Source: Pseudoalteromonas phenolica
GTDB lineage: Bacteria > Pseudomonadota > Gammaproteobacteria > Enterobacterales > Alteromonadaceae
DNA: 64,000 nt
Assembly (NCBI RefSeq): GCF_001444405.1
Contig: NZ_CP013187.1
Coordinates: forward strand, 2,852,001 to 2,916,000
Reading direction: 5' to 3'
Positions 17,992 to 26,692 of the stretch are shown in pieces (the stretch's first letter is position 1; each line of letters opens with the position of its first letter). The notes below the pieces were generated by a model, which was not told the DNA's origin, ran no database searches, and saw nothing but the letters and a program-made list of their open reading frames with translations. The position numbers and the translations under genes are program-made.

Positions 17992-19656
17992 TTAAGAAAT
18001 GTAGGGATTATTATTCAGTGAATAAATAAGCTCAACACAATTGCCTGTTTCGTTGTAAGACACAGAATGAGCTATTTCGTTTAAAAGTCCCACTCCTCTG
18101 CCATGCTCTTGGCATAGAGAGGTGCTGCTATTTTGTTTGACATGAAACCCTGTTCCAGAGTCAGTAATGGTAAATCTAACTTGCTGATGGTCTGGTTCAT
18201 AACTAGCACTAATTTCAATTTGTGCATCTTGTAATTTTGCCAAAGTTTCTTCACGCATTTGATAAAAAATAAAGAAACCATCTTCTTGATTTTTTATTTC
18301 TGAGTCTAACCCTAATACGCCATGATCTAATGCGTTGTTATAGGCCTCAGAAAGTAGGAGAAAAATATTTGAACGATGATTATCGACCCCCTCTACAGTA
18401 CTCAGCATATTAACCAGTTCTAAAATAGGATCATTTCGCTTCATTTGCTCCGCGTTTAGCGCAACATGAAAATTAAAAGGTAATTGGGAGTAAGTTGCTT
18501 CTGAATTGATGATCAATGGATTAGCTACACAATTAATAATCGCTATACTCAAATCATCTTGTTGCTCACTGTGACCAGAAAACTGATGAACTTGAGAGAT
18601 AATATCCTCAGTGCCGATATTTGTTGTGCTTGCCAGTGTTGCTTTTAAACGTTCCTCGCCAAACATTTCACCTTGCTTGCTCTCAGTCTCAACAATGCCA
18701 TCTGTTGCCATAACAAGCCGGTGAGCGTCATTAACCTCAAAATGGACAATATTCCTCTCAAACTCATCAGCTTCTAAAATACCTAACGCCATATGCTGTG
18801 ACTCAAGTGTCTTAACAACCAAACCACTTTTATCAATTACATAAATATCTGGTATACCGCCCAACCAAGCTGAGACACTTCGCCCTGATTCACTTAACTC
18901 TATAATTGCAGCTGCGCAAAACATGTGCCCGGGCAATAACTCAGCTAATGCACTATTGAGCTCATATGCAATATCACTGACCGCCATGCCTTTCGCCACC
19001 ATCGCATAGAAAATACGAGATGCAGGTAACGCCCCTACTGCAGCAGCTAAACCATGGCCAGTAAAATCACCAAGCAAACAATAAAAACCACCAAGTGGGC
19101 TCTGTGCCATTAAGAACATATCACCATTAAACATAGATGCTGGTGATAGATGGAAGTCACAGATGTTAGGAAAATTCTTTTGCTGAGAGAGCGCATTGCT
19201 AAAAATATGCTCTACAATTTCATGCTCGCGCTCAGTTTGATTGTAGTGGTATTCAAGCTCTTTCTTTTGCCTATTTGCCTCTTGGCTTAAACGACGAGTT
19301 CTTGCATGCGCTTTAATTTTGGCGGAGAGAATGATTTTGTCGAACGGCTTGTGAATAAAGTCATCGCCGCCTACCTCTAAACATTTTTCAAAGCTTTGAT
19401 GATCTTCTAAGGCAGTGATAAAAATGATAGGTAAATAAACATCCCCTGCTTGCTGTTTGATCAGTGGCGCTGTTTCAAAACCATCCATGACAGGCATCAT
19501 GACATCGAGCAAAACAATATCTATTGAATACTCGTTTAACTTCTCAAGTGCCTGTTGACCATTACTTGCAACCTCGACTTGATAACTCTGTTGCTCGAGC
19601 ATGGTTTTCAGCAAGGTGCAATTTAAGGGTTGGTCATCAACGACTAAAATTCGCAA
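17992..19656 (-). CDS. Response regulator with PP2C phosphatase and anti-sigma-type kinase domains
   Basis: A 554-residue soluble protein with three modules. The receiver (about 1-120) has the acceptor Asp51 in VLLDVMMPVMDGF. The central SpoIIE/PP2C phosphatase (about 165-370) contains FNGDMF, GDFTGHGLAA, MATDGIVE and QQDDLSIA. The C-terminal HATPase of the RsbW type (about 400-554) contains SEAYNNALDHG, TDSGTGF and GRGVGLLNEI. This layout is that of CrsR (Shewanella) and HsbR (Pseudomonas), where phosphorylation switches between dephosphorylating and phosphorylating a STAS antagonist. The STAS gene lies 18 bases upstream on the same strand. The target sigma factor or effector is not in view. 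Confidence 0.88.
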   Translation of the reverse strand: MRILVVDDQPLNCTLLKTMLEQQSYQVEVASNGQQALEKLNEYSIDIVLLDVMMPVMDGFETAPLIKQQAGDVYLPIIFITALEDHQSFEKCLEVGGDDFIHKPFDKIILSAKIKAHARTRRLSQEANRQKKELEYHYNQTEREHEIVEHIFSNALSQQKNFPNICDFHLSPASMFNGDMFLMAQSPLGGFYCLLGDFTGHGLAAAVGALPASRIFYAMVAKGMAVSDIAYELNSALAELLPGHMFCAAAIIELSESGRSVSAWLGGIPDIYVIDKSGLVVKTLESQHMALGILEADEFERNIVHFEVNDAHRLVMATDGIVETESKQGEMFGEERLKATLASTTNIGTEDIISQVHQFSGHSEQQDDLSIAIINCVANPLIINSEATYSQLPFNFHVALNAEQMKRNDPILELVNMLSTVEGVDNHRSNIFLLLSEAYNNALDHGVLGLDSEIKNQEDGFFIFYQMREETLAKLQDAQIEISASYEPDHQQVRFTITDSGTGFHVKQNSSTSLCQEHGRGVGLLNEIAHSVSYNETGNCVELIYSLNNNPYIS

Positions 19657-19674
19657 GGTAGGATCTTATCTTTA

Positions 19675-19980
19675 TCAGTCAATATCAAATTTTTTATCAA
19701 AACGTGAAATTTGCAGTATTTTCTTCAACTGAGGTCGACAGTTACTGATTGTAATGCTCGACACAGATTCACCGAGAGTCTTCTTCATATTTAGAAGCAT
19801 ACCTAGTGCTGAACTGTCCATATAATCAGTTTCTCGCAAATCGATAATCACCTTATCTGTTTGCCCATCCACCTCTGCATACGCTTGACGGAAAGACTGA
19901 ACCAAATTGAAATCAAACTTTCCTTTTATCTGTATCGTCAACGTTTTGCCATCGGCAGAAGCGCTTTTGCTCAAACTCAT
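19675..19980 (-). CDS. STAS-domain anti-sigma factor antagonist
   Basis: A single STAS domain of 101 residues, the size of SpoIIAA, RsbV, CrsA and HsbA. The core reads VIIDLRETDYMDSSALGML; the Ser in D-S-S-A-L-G (55-60) is the site phosphorylated in the family. AGGAGGT stands 6 bases before the ATG, an unusually strong site suggesting high expression relative to the downstream partner. It is the first gene of a two-gene operon with the REC-PP2C-HATPase protein, which very likely controls its phosphorylation state. Confidence 0.92.
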   Translation of the reverse strand: MSLSKSASADGKTLTIQIKGKFDFNLVQSFRQAYAEVDGQTDKVIIDLRETDYMDSSALGMLLNMKKTLGESVSSITISNCRPQLKKILQISRFDKKFDID

Positions 19981-20181
19981 TATAACCTCCTAATATGGTT
20001 CGAATTTGTTATTCATCCGTTGTTCTTAAATATAACTTGTTTAGAAATAATCGCCAAAAAATATCGAACTTATTCTCAAAATTTATTTTAATGCAGAAAA
20101 ATCATACCACTATCAGCATGTATTCAATGCACTCTTTGAAACTGTTATTATTTAGGGATGGAATTAAAAGAGCACTGAAAA

Positions 20182-20511
20182 ATGTCTGAAAATAATCTTG
20201 TTTATTCAACTGAATTAGGCCGTATTAAACCTGAAAGTGAGAAAAACGAACCTGAAGTCCGTCTATTTAAAGATGGTGCTGTTCGCATTGAAAGACAAAC
20301 TAAAGGTCGTAAAGGGAAAGGTGTTATGTTAGTTGTGGGTATTGATCCTGCTGAGCATGACCTGAAGAAGCTTGCTAAAACACTAAAAAGTAAAATGGGT
20401 CAAGGCGGGGCTGTAAAAGAAGGCGTCATAGAAATACAAGGAGATGACCGAGATAAACTAAAGCAAATACTAGAAGCAATGAAGTTTAAGGTCAAAATTG
20501 CAGGGGGTTAA
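20182..20511 (+). CDS. yciH: SUI1/eIF1-family translation factor YciH
   Basis: A 109-residue protein with an N-terminal basic segment (VYSTELGRIKPE) and a C-terminal SUI1 domain. The latter contains RIERQTKGRKGKGVMLVVGID, LAKTLKSKMGQGGAVKEGVIEIQGDDRDKLKQIL and the terminal strand. YciH is the bacterial homologue of eIF1; a role in start-site fidelity and translation control has been proposed. It stands alone on the plus strand, convergent with a GGDEF-EAL gene, and its stop lies in a terminator hairpin. Confidence 0.95.
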   Translation: MSENNLVYSTELGRIKPESEKNEPEVRLFKDGAVRIERQTKGRKGKGVMLVVGIDPAEHDLKKLAKTLKSKMGQGGAVKEGVIEIQGDDRDKLKQILEAMKFKVKIAGG

Positions 20512-20526
20512 TCCCCCACTTTTTTC
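20503..20526 (+). terminator. Terminator overlapping the yciH stop
   Basis: GGGGG (20503-20507), loop TTAAT, CCCCC (20513-20517), then AC and a run of six T. The TAA stop of yciH (20509-20511) lies in the loop. Confidence 0.65.
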
Positions 20527-20536
20527 TATACTTCAA

Positions 20537-23497
20537 TTACTGCACTTTAAAGACTTCGACACTCTGTTCCGGGATCGGCGGGCTATAGTAATAACCTTGT
20601 ACCACATAACAATTATTATTCGCTAAGAAGTCTACTTGTTCCTTTGTCTCTACGCCTTCAGCTACAACCTCTAAATTAAGTTTCTGTGCCATAGCAATAA
20701 TAGCAGCTGTGATTTCCATATCATTAGGGTCTTCGGGAATGTCTTTCACAAATGAGCGGTCTACTTTCAAGATATCTACAGGGAAACGCTTCAAATAACT
20801 CAAAGACGAATAACCCGTACCAAAGTCATCAATAGACAGAGAAACCCCTAAAGCTTTAATTTGATGCAATTGCGAAATTGCCGCTTCGACATCGCCCATA
20901 AGCATACTCTCAGTAAGCTCAAGATGTAATAACTTAGGTGGCATATTTGTACGTGCTAACACGTCAGATAAAACACGTTTCATATTACTGTCTTTAAACT
21001 GTCTCGCTGACAGGTTTATTGACATGTTTCCAACTTTACCTTGCTTTTGTAATTTTACCGAGAAGCGACAGGCGGCCTCAAGCACCCATTCTCCAAGCTC
21101 AACAATTAACCCCGTAGCTTCTGCAATAGGAATAAATTTTGTCGGTGGAATTGGTCCTCTTTCAGGGTGCTCCCAGCGAATTAACGCCTCATACCCAACT
21201 ACCTCATTATTACGATAATCAACCTGCGGCTGGTAATGTAAAGTGAATTGGTTATCACGAATAGCTAACCGTAATTCATTTTCTATATATAAACGCTCAT
21301 TAGCAGCTTCATCTAGCTCTTGAGAGTAGAAGTGGAAAGTATTTCGCCCTTTCGCTTTTGCTTCATACATCGCTAAATCAGCATGTTTAAGAAGCTGCTC
21401 TTCTTCTTTACTGTCAAATGGCGCCAGAGTAATACCGATACTCGCACTGACTATCACTTCATTATTATCTAATTTAATTGGGACATTCAGTGTACGTTGG
21501 ATCATCTGAGCCACATCCATCGCATTATCTCGTTTCTCAATGCCACTTAACAATACGGCAAATTCATCACCACCTAATCGTGCAATTGTATCTTCAGCTC
21601 TAAGACGAGTCTTAAGTCGATCGGCTACTTCCACCAATAAGCGATCACCTGCGTCATGCCCCAAGGTATCGTTAATACGTTTAAATTCGTCTAAGTCAAA
21701 GTAGAAAAGTGCAAATGCATAATGACCACGTTCTGCCAATGCCATCGACTTTTTCAATTGCATCCTAAAGAATGTACGGTTAGCAAGCCCAGTTAAAGTG
21801 TCAAAATATGCTAGCTCTTCCATTTTTCTCTGACTTTCTTTAACAAACGAGATATCTTGAGCTGAGGCTACATAACTTGAAATATGGCCACTTTCATCAC
21901 GTATCGGCGAAATACTCAAACTGACCCAAATAGGTTCATTTGTTACCCCTTGGAGGATGGTGTCACCACGCCAGTAGTTTCTGCTTCGTAGATCAAGGTC
22001 GATGTCTTCAATTAGAATCGACATCTCTTTTGAAATAATGCTGAGTAATGGCTGACGAGCATAATGTGCTTCATTGTAGCCAGTCATTTCTTGCATTTTC
22101 GGGTTTACATATTCAATCTGAAAATGCTCATTGGTGATCACCACAGCAGTGCCTGAGAACTCAACTGCTTTTGAAAGCCTATCGGCTGCTTTTTGTGCTA
22201 TCTCTTTTTCGGTTATTTTATTGTTTAAACCAGTTACCAAGGTTTTAATTTCTTTGCCCATGTCATTGAAAGTGGCATTTAAAAGGCCAATCTCATCGTT
22301 ATTATTGGGCATAGCTGGCATGTCCCATTGTCCACGACCAAAGTCTTTCACTGCTCCAACCGTATTGTTAATACGCTGCAATACAAGCTTATAAAGCACC
22401 TGATGGAGCAATAAGGCTACAAACATGGCATAAAGCACAAATAGACCAAAGAACTTAACTTTTAACTCCTCGAGGGCAGCAAGTGCTGAATCACGTTTTT
22501 TATAGATGCCAACATACCAACCCAATTCGGTGAGTTGGGTAACATTGATAAGATGAGTTTCCCCCTTCAGATCAAACATAGACTGTCTGTCAGGAAGCTT
22601 AAATTTCAACGTATCATCCACAACTTTTGCAAGCTCTGGCGTTAATTCATTTCGACTTATCGCGGCCCCTGTATTAAAGATTTTTTGTAAGTTTGGAGCC
22701 GCTAAAATATTACCCTGACCATCAAAGATTAAATATCCTTGATTGGTTGTCGGCACAGGTAAATGTTTAAGTAGGTCTACCATACTAATGTCAGTGCCAA
22801 TATAACCTTGGTACTCTTCTTCATAGTAAAGGGGTACTAAGATACTGATAACCCATTTGCTCCAGACATCATCGTAATGCACTTTAGACCAAACTGCTTC
22901 TCTCGTTGGATTGAGTTCTTGTTTAAGCTGGGCAATTGTTTGACCATCGAAAAGCCCTTTTTTAGGCGCTGTATTCAATAGCGTATTTGGCGGAGATATT
23001 CTGACAAACTGACTGTTTGTCACCATGTAGAAGTTAAAGAAGTCTTGTAATAAGGGCGGTGCAATAATGTCCCATAATGCTTCTGAACGGGCAAAAAACT
23101 GCTTTTGCTGTTCATCTAATGACTCCCCCGTAAAATATGCTGCAGTTAGTCCATTTGAAGCTGTGCTGCGATAAGCGCCATCTCTGAATTTAATTGTAGA
23201 AGGAGAGTGATTTTGAATCGTTTGGTCGTCATAAAAAAGATGCTTTGTTACAACGGCGCCAGTTTGCTCCGAAAGGCTCTTTTTTAATCCAAGATAATTA
23301 GAAAATTGATTTATAACTTGAGTGCTAAAGCGTTTGAGATCTGCATACTCTTCGAAAACAAGTTGCTTTTCTTCTGACTTTAACATGAAAGCAGCAGCAA
23401 AAATCCCCGCGACCAAACACACCGCCGAAATTAGAATCGAGAGTTTGACGCTTAAAGAATTAAAACCAAATCTTGAAGGGGGTCGACGATTGACCAC
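20537..23497 (-). CDS. Cache-HAMP-PAS-GGDEF-EAL protein (c-di-GMP turnover)
   Basis: Membrane protein of 986 residues. Segments at about 14-36 and 345-370 enclose a large periplasmic Cache sensor. HAMP, then PAS (about 445-560; NEHFQIEYVNPKMQEMTGY) follow. The diguanylate cyclase domain has an intact RLGGDEF near residue 640 and the fold signature GLANRTFF. The EAL phosphodiesterase domain has YEALIRW near 768, ELTESML, IDDFGTGYSSLSYLKRFP and VAEGVE, all expected for an active enzyme. Net direction of c-di-GMP turnover cannot be told. It ends 26 bases from yciH, convergent. Confidence 0.94.
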   Translation of the reverse strand: MVNRRPPSRFGFNSLSVKLSILISAVCLVAGIFAAAFMLKSEEKQLVFEEYADLKRFSTQVINQFSNYLGLKKSLSEQTGAVVTKHLFYDDQTIQNHSPSTIKFRDGAYRSTASNGLTAAYFTGESLDEQQKQFFARSEALWDIIAPPLLQDFFNFYMVTNSQFVRISPPNTLLNTAPKKGLFDGQTIAQLKQELNPTREAVWSKVHYDDVWSKWVISILVPLYYEEEYQGYIGTDISMVDLLKHLPVPTTNQGYLIFDGQGNILAAPNLQKIFNTGAAISRNELTPELAKVVDDTLKFKLPDRQSMFDLKGETHLINVTQLTELGWYVGIYKKRDSALAALEELKVKFFGLFVLYAMFVALLLHQVLYKLVLQRINNTVGAVKDFGRGQWDMPAMPNNNDEIGLLNATFNDMGKEIKTLVTGLNNKITEKEIAQKAADRLSKAVEFSGTAVVITNEHFQIEYVNPKMQEMTGYNEAHYARQPLLSIISKEMSILIEDIDLDLRSRNYWRGDTILQGVTNEPIWVSLSISPIRDESGHISSYVASAQDISFVKESQRKMEELAYFDTLTGLANRTFFRMQLKKSMALAERGHYAFALFYFDLDEFKRINDTLGHDAGDRLLVEVADRLKTRLRAEDTIARLGGDEFAVLLSGIEKRDNAMDVAQMIQRTLNVPIKLDNNEVIVSASIGITLAPFDSKEEEQLLKHADLAMYEAKAKGRNTFHFYSQELDEAANERLYIENELRLAIRDNQFTLHYQPQVDYRNNEVVGYEALIRWEHPERGPIPPTKFIPIAEATGLIVELGEWVLEAACRFSVKLQKQGKVGNMSINLSARQFKDSNMKRVLSDVLARTNMPPKLLHLELTESMLMGDVEAAISQLHQIKALGVSLSIDDFGTGYSSLSYLKRFPVDILKVDRSFVKDIPEDPNDMEITAAIIAMAQKLNLEVVAEGVETKEQVDFLANNNCYVVQGYYYSPPIPEQSVEVFKVQ

Positions 23498-23702
23498 TGC
23501 TAAACCCTTATTAAAATTGTTATTTTTATATCAATATACTTCGACCAATATATCAGATTGTTTTGCTATTCGCCAAGGACAGCGCTAACAATCTTGCTAC
23601 ATAAGCATGAAAAATTACCAACAAAGACTAAGGTAGTGCTTGTATGACACTTTACCCTGTGTTAATAATGTATTCTAATCATTTAGTTTTTTGAATTAAA
23701 AA

Positions 23703-23759
23703 ATGACAATTTCTATTACACGCAACAATTTTTTCTTTTTTAGCTTCTTTTTTAGATGA
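23703..23759 (+). CDS. pheL: Phenylalanine-rich leader peptide of pheA
   Basis: An 18-codon frame reading MTISITRNNFFFFSFFFR then TGA: seven of nine residues at 10-18 are Phe. It lies 85 bases before pheA and directly before an antiterminator/terminator pair, as in the enterobacterial pheL-pheA attenuator. Ribosome stalling at the Phe codons when Phe-tRNA is scarce would favour the antiterminator. Seen directly in the sequence; the function rests on the close parallel. Confidence 0.9.
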   Translation: MTISITRNNFFFFSFFFR

Positions 23760-23760
23760 A

Positions 23761-23823
23761 GAGGCTTACCTGTTTGCGCGTAATTACGAATAGATAAGCC
23801 TCCCAACTGGGAGGTTTTTTTTT
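23761..23823 (+). promoter_or_regulatory. pheA attenuator (antiterminator and terminator)
   Basis: GAGGCTTA (23761-23768) pairs perfectly with TAAGCCTC (23795-23802) as antiterminator. CCTCCC (23799-23804) pairs with GGGAGG (23809-23814) and is followed by nine T (23815-23823) as terminator. The two structures share 23799-23802 and are mutually exclusive. The loop of the antiterminator holds a small palindrome, CGTAATTACG. Confidence 0.88.
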
Positions 23824-23843
23824 GCCGCTGGGAGTGAGGACCT

Positions 23844-24995
23844 ATGACAGAAAATACTTTGAATGCTTTACGCAAAGATATAAATGAAATCGATTCAGAC
23901 TTAATGGTGTTGCTTGCAAAACGCCGCCGTATTAGCCACAGTGTTTTGGAATACAAAATTACGAACAATAAACCTGTTCGTGACGAAGAACGTGAACAGG
24001 CTTTACTAGAAAAGCTGATTAACTATGGCAAGTCTCTCGGTCTTGATGCGTTTTATGTAAACAGTGTTTTTCAAACTATTTTGGAAGATTCGGTTTTAAA
24101 TCAACAGGCGTTATTACAAAAAAGCCTCAACCCTGATTCATTGAGTGACACGCATCGTGTTGCTTATTTAGGTGGCCAAGGTTCATATAGCCAACTAGCC
24201 TGCCACAAATACTTTAGCCGCCGACCGGGTAAATTAGTTGAAATGGGCTGTCAGAGCTTTGAACAAATTACTCAACATGTTGAAAAAGGCCAAGCTGATT
24301 ATGGTCTTTTACCAATTGAGAATACCAGCTCAGGCAGCATCAACGAGGTATTTGATTTACTACAACATGCTCAAGTCACTATAGTTGGTGAAGTCACACA
24401 CTCTGTAGAGCACTGCTTACTGGCAGCCCCCGGCGCTGAGTTAAGTGACATTCAAAAAATATTTGCTCACCCTCAGCCGTTTGCACAATGTAGCCGCTTC
24501 ATTCAAGGGTTAGATAATGTATTGCATGAAACCTGCGATTCGACGTCAAGTGCCTTAAAGCAAGTATCAGAAACACCAAATAGCGCTGCCATTGGCTCTG
24601 CGCAGGCCGGTAAAAATGTCGGCCTTGAAGTCATCAAAGCAGGGCTTGCGAATCAAACTGAAAACCACAGTCGCTTTATTGTTGTGGCGCGAAAAGCATT
24701 GCAAGTGTCAACTCAGATCCCAACCAAAACAAGCCTAATTATGGCAACCAAGCAGCAGGTTGGTTCTTTGGCCGATGCACTAATGGTCTTTAAAGCCCAT
24801 AACATCAATATGGTGAAGTTGGAATCTCGCCCTGTACCGGGTAACCCGTGGGAAGAAGTATTCTATGTTGACTTACTTGCTAATACGGCAGAAAAGCATG
24901 TACAGAATGCCCTTGAAGAGCTTAAAGATCATACTCAATTTGTACGCATTTTAGGGTGCTATCAAAGTGAGTCTATGCAAGCCGTCGAAGTTTAA
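23844..24995 (+). CDS. pheA: Bifunctional chorismate mutase / prephenate dehydratase
   Basis: Converts chorismate to prephenate and on to phenylpyruvate for phenylalanine synthesis. Of 383 residues, the AroQ mutase helix bundle covers about 1-90 (RKDINEIDSDLMVLLAKRRRIS). The dehydratase covers about 105-285 (AYLGGQGSYSQLA, GLLPIENTSSGSINEV, the AIGSAQAG stretch, NHSRF). A C-terminal ACT domain has the ESRPVPGNPWEEVFYVD motif that binds Phe for feedback inhibition. The ATG follows the attenuator by 20 bases with GAGG upstream. It is convergent with tyrA. Confidence 0.97.
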   Translation: MTENTLNALRKDINEIDSDLMVLLAKRRRISHSVLEYKITNNKPVRDEEREQALLEKLINYGKSLGLDAFYVNSVFQTILEDSVLNQQALLQKSLNPDSLSDTHRVAYLGGQGSYSQLACHKYFSRRPGKLVEMGCQSFEQITQHVEKGQADYGLLPIENTSSGSINEVFDLLQHAQVTIVGEVTHSVEHCLLAAPGAELSDIQKIFAHPQPFAQCSRFIQGLDNVLHETCDSTSSALKQVSETPNSAAIGSAQAGKNVGLEVIKAGLANQTENHSRFIVVARKALQVSTQIPTKTSLIMATKQQVGSLADALMVFKAHNINMVKLESRPVPGNPWEEVFYVDLLANTAEKHVQNALEELKDHTQFVRILGCYQSESMQAVEV

Positions 24996-25018
24996 AATAC
25001 ACCATTAAGTTAATTGAT

Positions 25019-25045
25019 AAAGGCACTTTTCTGAAGTGCCTTTTT
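25019..25045 (+). terminator. Terminator after pheA
   Basis: AAAGGCACTT (25019-25028), loop TTCTG, AAGTGCCTTTTT (25034-25045). Confidence 0.88.
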
Positions 25046-25079
25046 AATATATTAACCTTTATTAAGGAGTGCTCGTTTA

Positions 25080-25193
25080 ATGCCATTCCTCTAAATTAAG
25101 CGATCTATTTAGTTGCTCAAATGAGAAACTTCCAACGAAGTTAGCGTCAGTTTTAATCCCTCAAAATGATTGAGTATTATTGAGGATTGGTAT
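25080..25193 (+). repeat. Intergenic modular repeat, copy C (internally deleted)
   Basis: Starts ATGCCATTCCTC and AATTAAGCGATCTA, ends CGTCAGTTTTAATCCCTC and GAGGATTGGTAT. Against the copy at 26430 it lacks about 47 central bases, including the AAGGAAAAC..CGTCGATAGCA block and the left arm of the hairpin. The right end stops five bases from the tyrA stop codon. Confidence 0.85.
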
Positions 25194-25198
25194 AAACG

Positions 25199-26335
25199 TT
25201 ATATATCTAACACCTTTGCATCATTGGCTTTATTAAGCAGACCACGACTTTGCTTTAAGAACTGCTCTGCACAGCCCGAGAAATAGTGTTTTGCTTCTGA
25301 GAACGAATCAATCAATGCCGCTTTATCGCCCGCTTTAAGTTTATCTAGCGTTAACTCAAAGGTTTCTTGATAACTCGCTAATAACCCTTCTACGTCATTA
25401 AATTGCGCTAACATAATGTCCGAATATAACTCTGGAGACTGAGCAAATAGCCTGCCGACCATCATTAATTCAAGTTGATAGATAGGTGAAGAGCAGCTTC
25501 GAAGCTCTTCTAATGTATGGCATTGCTTCGCCAAAAACTGGCCATAGACGAACGTGGTTAAGTGACGCATAACCTGAATGATCTGCATAGCTTGGTCGTG
25601 CTTTTTCGCATCCATTTCTACTAACTGGCAACCCCATACTTTTAACTGTTCAAGTAGACCAGAGCATGCTTCTGGCATTCGCCCAGAACACACCACAACA
25701 GTTTGCTTTACCCAATGAGAAATATCAGGGCCAAACATTGGGTGAAGACCAACGACTGGGCCCGTATGTTTATCCATTAGCACTTTTAAAGGTGCTTGCT
25801 TAACGGAGGTAATATCAACTAAGACACAATCATCAGGTAAAGCAGGCAGTGACGAGACGACTTCTTCCAAAGCGTTAATTGGCACACTCACAAGCACCAA
25901 TTTAGCCCCAGTTAATATTGCCTCTGCATCGGCTTGTTGCGCTCGGTCCAAAATACGAATCTCATACCCTGAGCGAGTAAGCTGCTTAGCAAATAGCTGA
26001 CCCATTGCCCCTTCACCACCGACAATCACAACAGGTGATAACTCTGGCGCTTTACAGGCAAGCTTACTTTGCTGATTTTCGTACGCCTCACGCATCATGC
26101 GTCTAAGCATATCTTCAACTAGATCTGGGTTTACGTTGTGTTGTTCAGCCTGCTGCCTTCTCGCTTCAATTAAGAGGCTTTCTCTGTCAGGCGCATGTAA
26201 AGGCGCGCCAATTTCTTGTTTGATGGCACCAATTTGAGATGTTAATGCGTTGCGTTTAGCAAGGAGTTGTACGAGCTGACTGTCGCATTCATCAATGCCG
26301 GCTCTAAGTTGTGCTAATGTTTGCTCACCCGTCAT
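25199..26335 (-). CDS. tyrA: Bifunctional chorismate mutase / prephenate dehydrogenase
   Basis: Makes 4-hydroxyphenylpyruvate for tyrosine. Of 378 residues (E. coli 373), the AroQ mutase helices occupy about 1-90 (LRAGIDECDSQLVQLLAKRNALT). The NAD-dependent dehydrogenase follows, with the Rossmann start VVIVGGEGAMGQLFAKQL, DITSVKQAP, GLHPMFGPD and HDQAMQIIQVMRHL. It faces pheA tail to tail, so the Phe and Tyr branch enzymes sit together without sharing a transcript. No leader-peptide attenuator is seen upstream of it. The end is abutted by an intergenic repeat. Confidence 0.97.
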   Translation of the reverse strand: MTGEQTLAQLRAGIDECDSQLVQLLAKRNALTSQIGAIKQEIGAPLHAPDRESLLIEARRQQAEQHNVNPDLVEDMLRRMMREAYENQQSKLACKAPELSPVVIVGGEGAMGQLFAKQLTRSGYEIRILDRAQQADAEAILTGAKLVLVSVPINALEEVVSSLPALPDDCVLVDITSVKQAPLKVLMDKHTGPVVGLHPMFGPDISHWVKQTVVVCSGRMPEACSGLLEQLKVWGCQLVEMDAKKHDQAMQIIQVMRHLTTFVYGQFLAKQCHTLEELRSCSSPIYQLELMMVGRLFAQSPELYSDIMLAQFNDVEGLLASYQETFELTLDKLKAGDKAALIDSFSEAKHYFSGCAEQFLKQSRGLLNKANDAKVLDI

Positions 26336-26429
26336 AACTGTAAACTTTTATGAACACCAGTAAATAAATAATTACAACTAGTCTAACAGGATGGCATGGC
26401 AGATAAAAGTGAAGAGATGAATTAAATTT

Positions 26430-26590
26430 ATACCAATCCTCTTAATTAAGTAATCTATTTTGAGGCAAGGAAAACTCGTCGATAGCAAGGCGAAAATTTC
26501 TTATTTAGTTGTTCTAAATAAGAAATTTTCAACGAAGCTAGCGTCAGTTTTAGTCCCTAGAAATAATTGAGTATTCTTGAGGGTTGGTAT
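26430..26590 (+). repeat. Intergenic modular repeat, copy D (intact form)
   Basis: Ends TATACCAATCCTC and GAGGGTTGGTATA form a 13-base inverted repeat with one mismatch. Inside are AAGGAAAACTCGTCGATAGCA, a perfect 17-base-pair hairpin (26492-26508 with 26514-26530, loop TTGTT), and CGTCAGTTTTAGTCCCT. It sits between the tyrA start and the rplS terminator, and with that terminator accounts for most of the 357 bases upstream of tyrA. No ORF. Confidence 0.87.
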
Positions 26591-26636
26591 AAGTCTATGA
26601 CATCACAAAGTGCGATATGGTTTTTTGGTATATAAA

Positions 26637-26670
26637 CCAAAACAGGCCACTCAAAGAGTGGCCTGTTTTT
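26637..26670 (-). terminator. Terminator of the rpsP-rimM-trmD-rplS operon
   Basis: AAAACAGGCCACTC (26639-26652), loop AAA, GAGTGGCCTGTTTT (26656-26669): a 14-base-pair perfect stem 23 bases after the rplS stop. On the minus strand TTTTGG follows. Confidence 0.88.
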
Positions 26671-26692
26671 AAAGCGTAGTAAAACGCGCGTA

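Noticed and set aside
23696..23968. Minus-strand 90-codon frame
   Set aside because: Antisense to the pheL leader, attenuator and pheA start; its Lys-rich end is the complement of the Phe codons.
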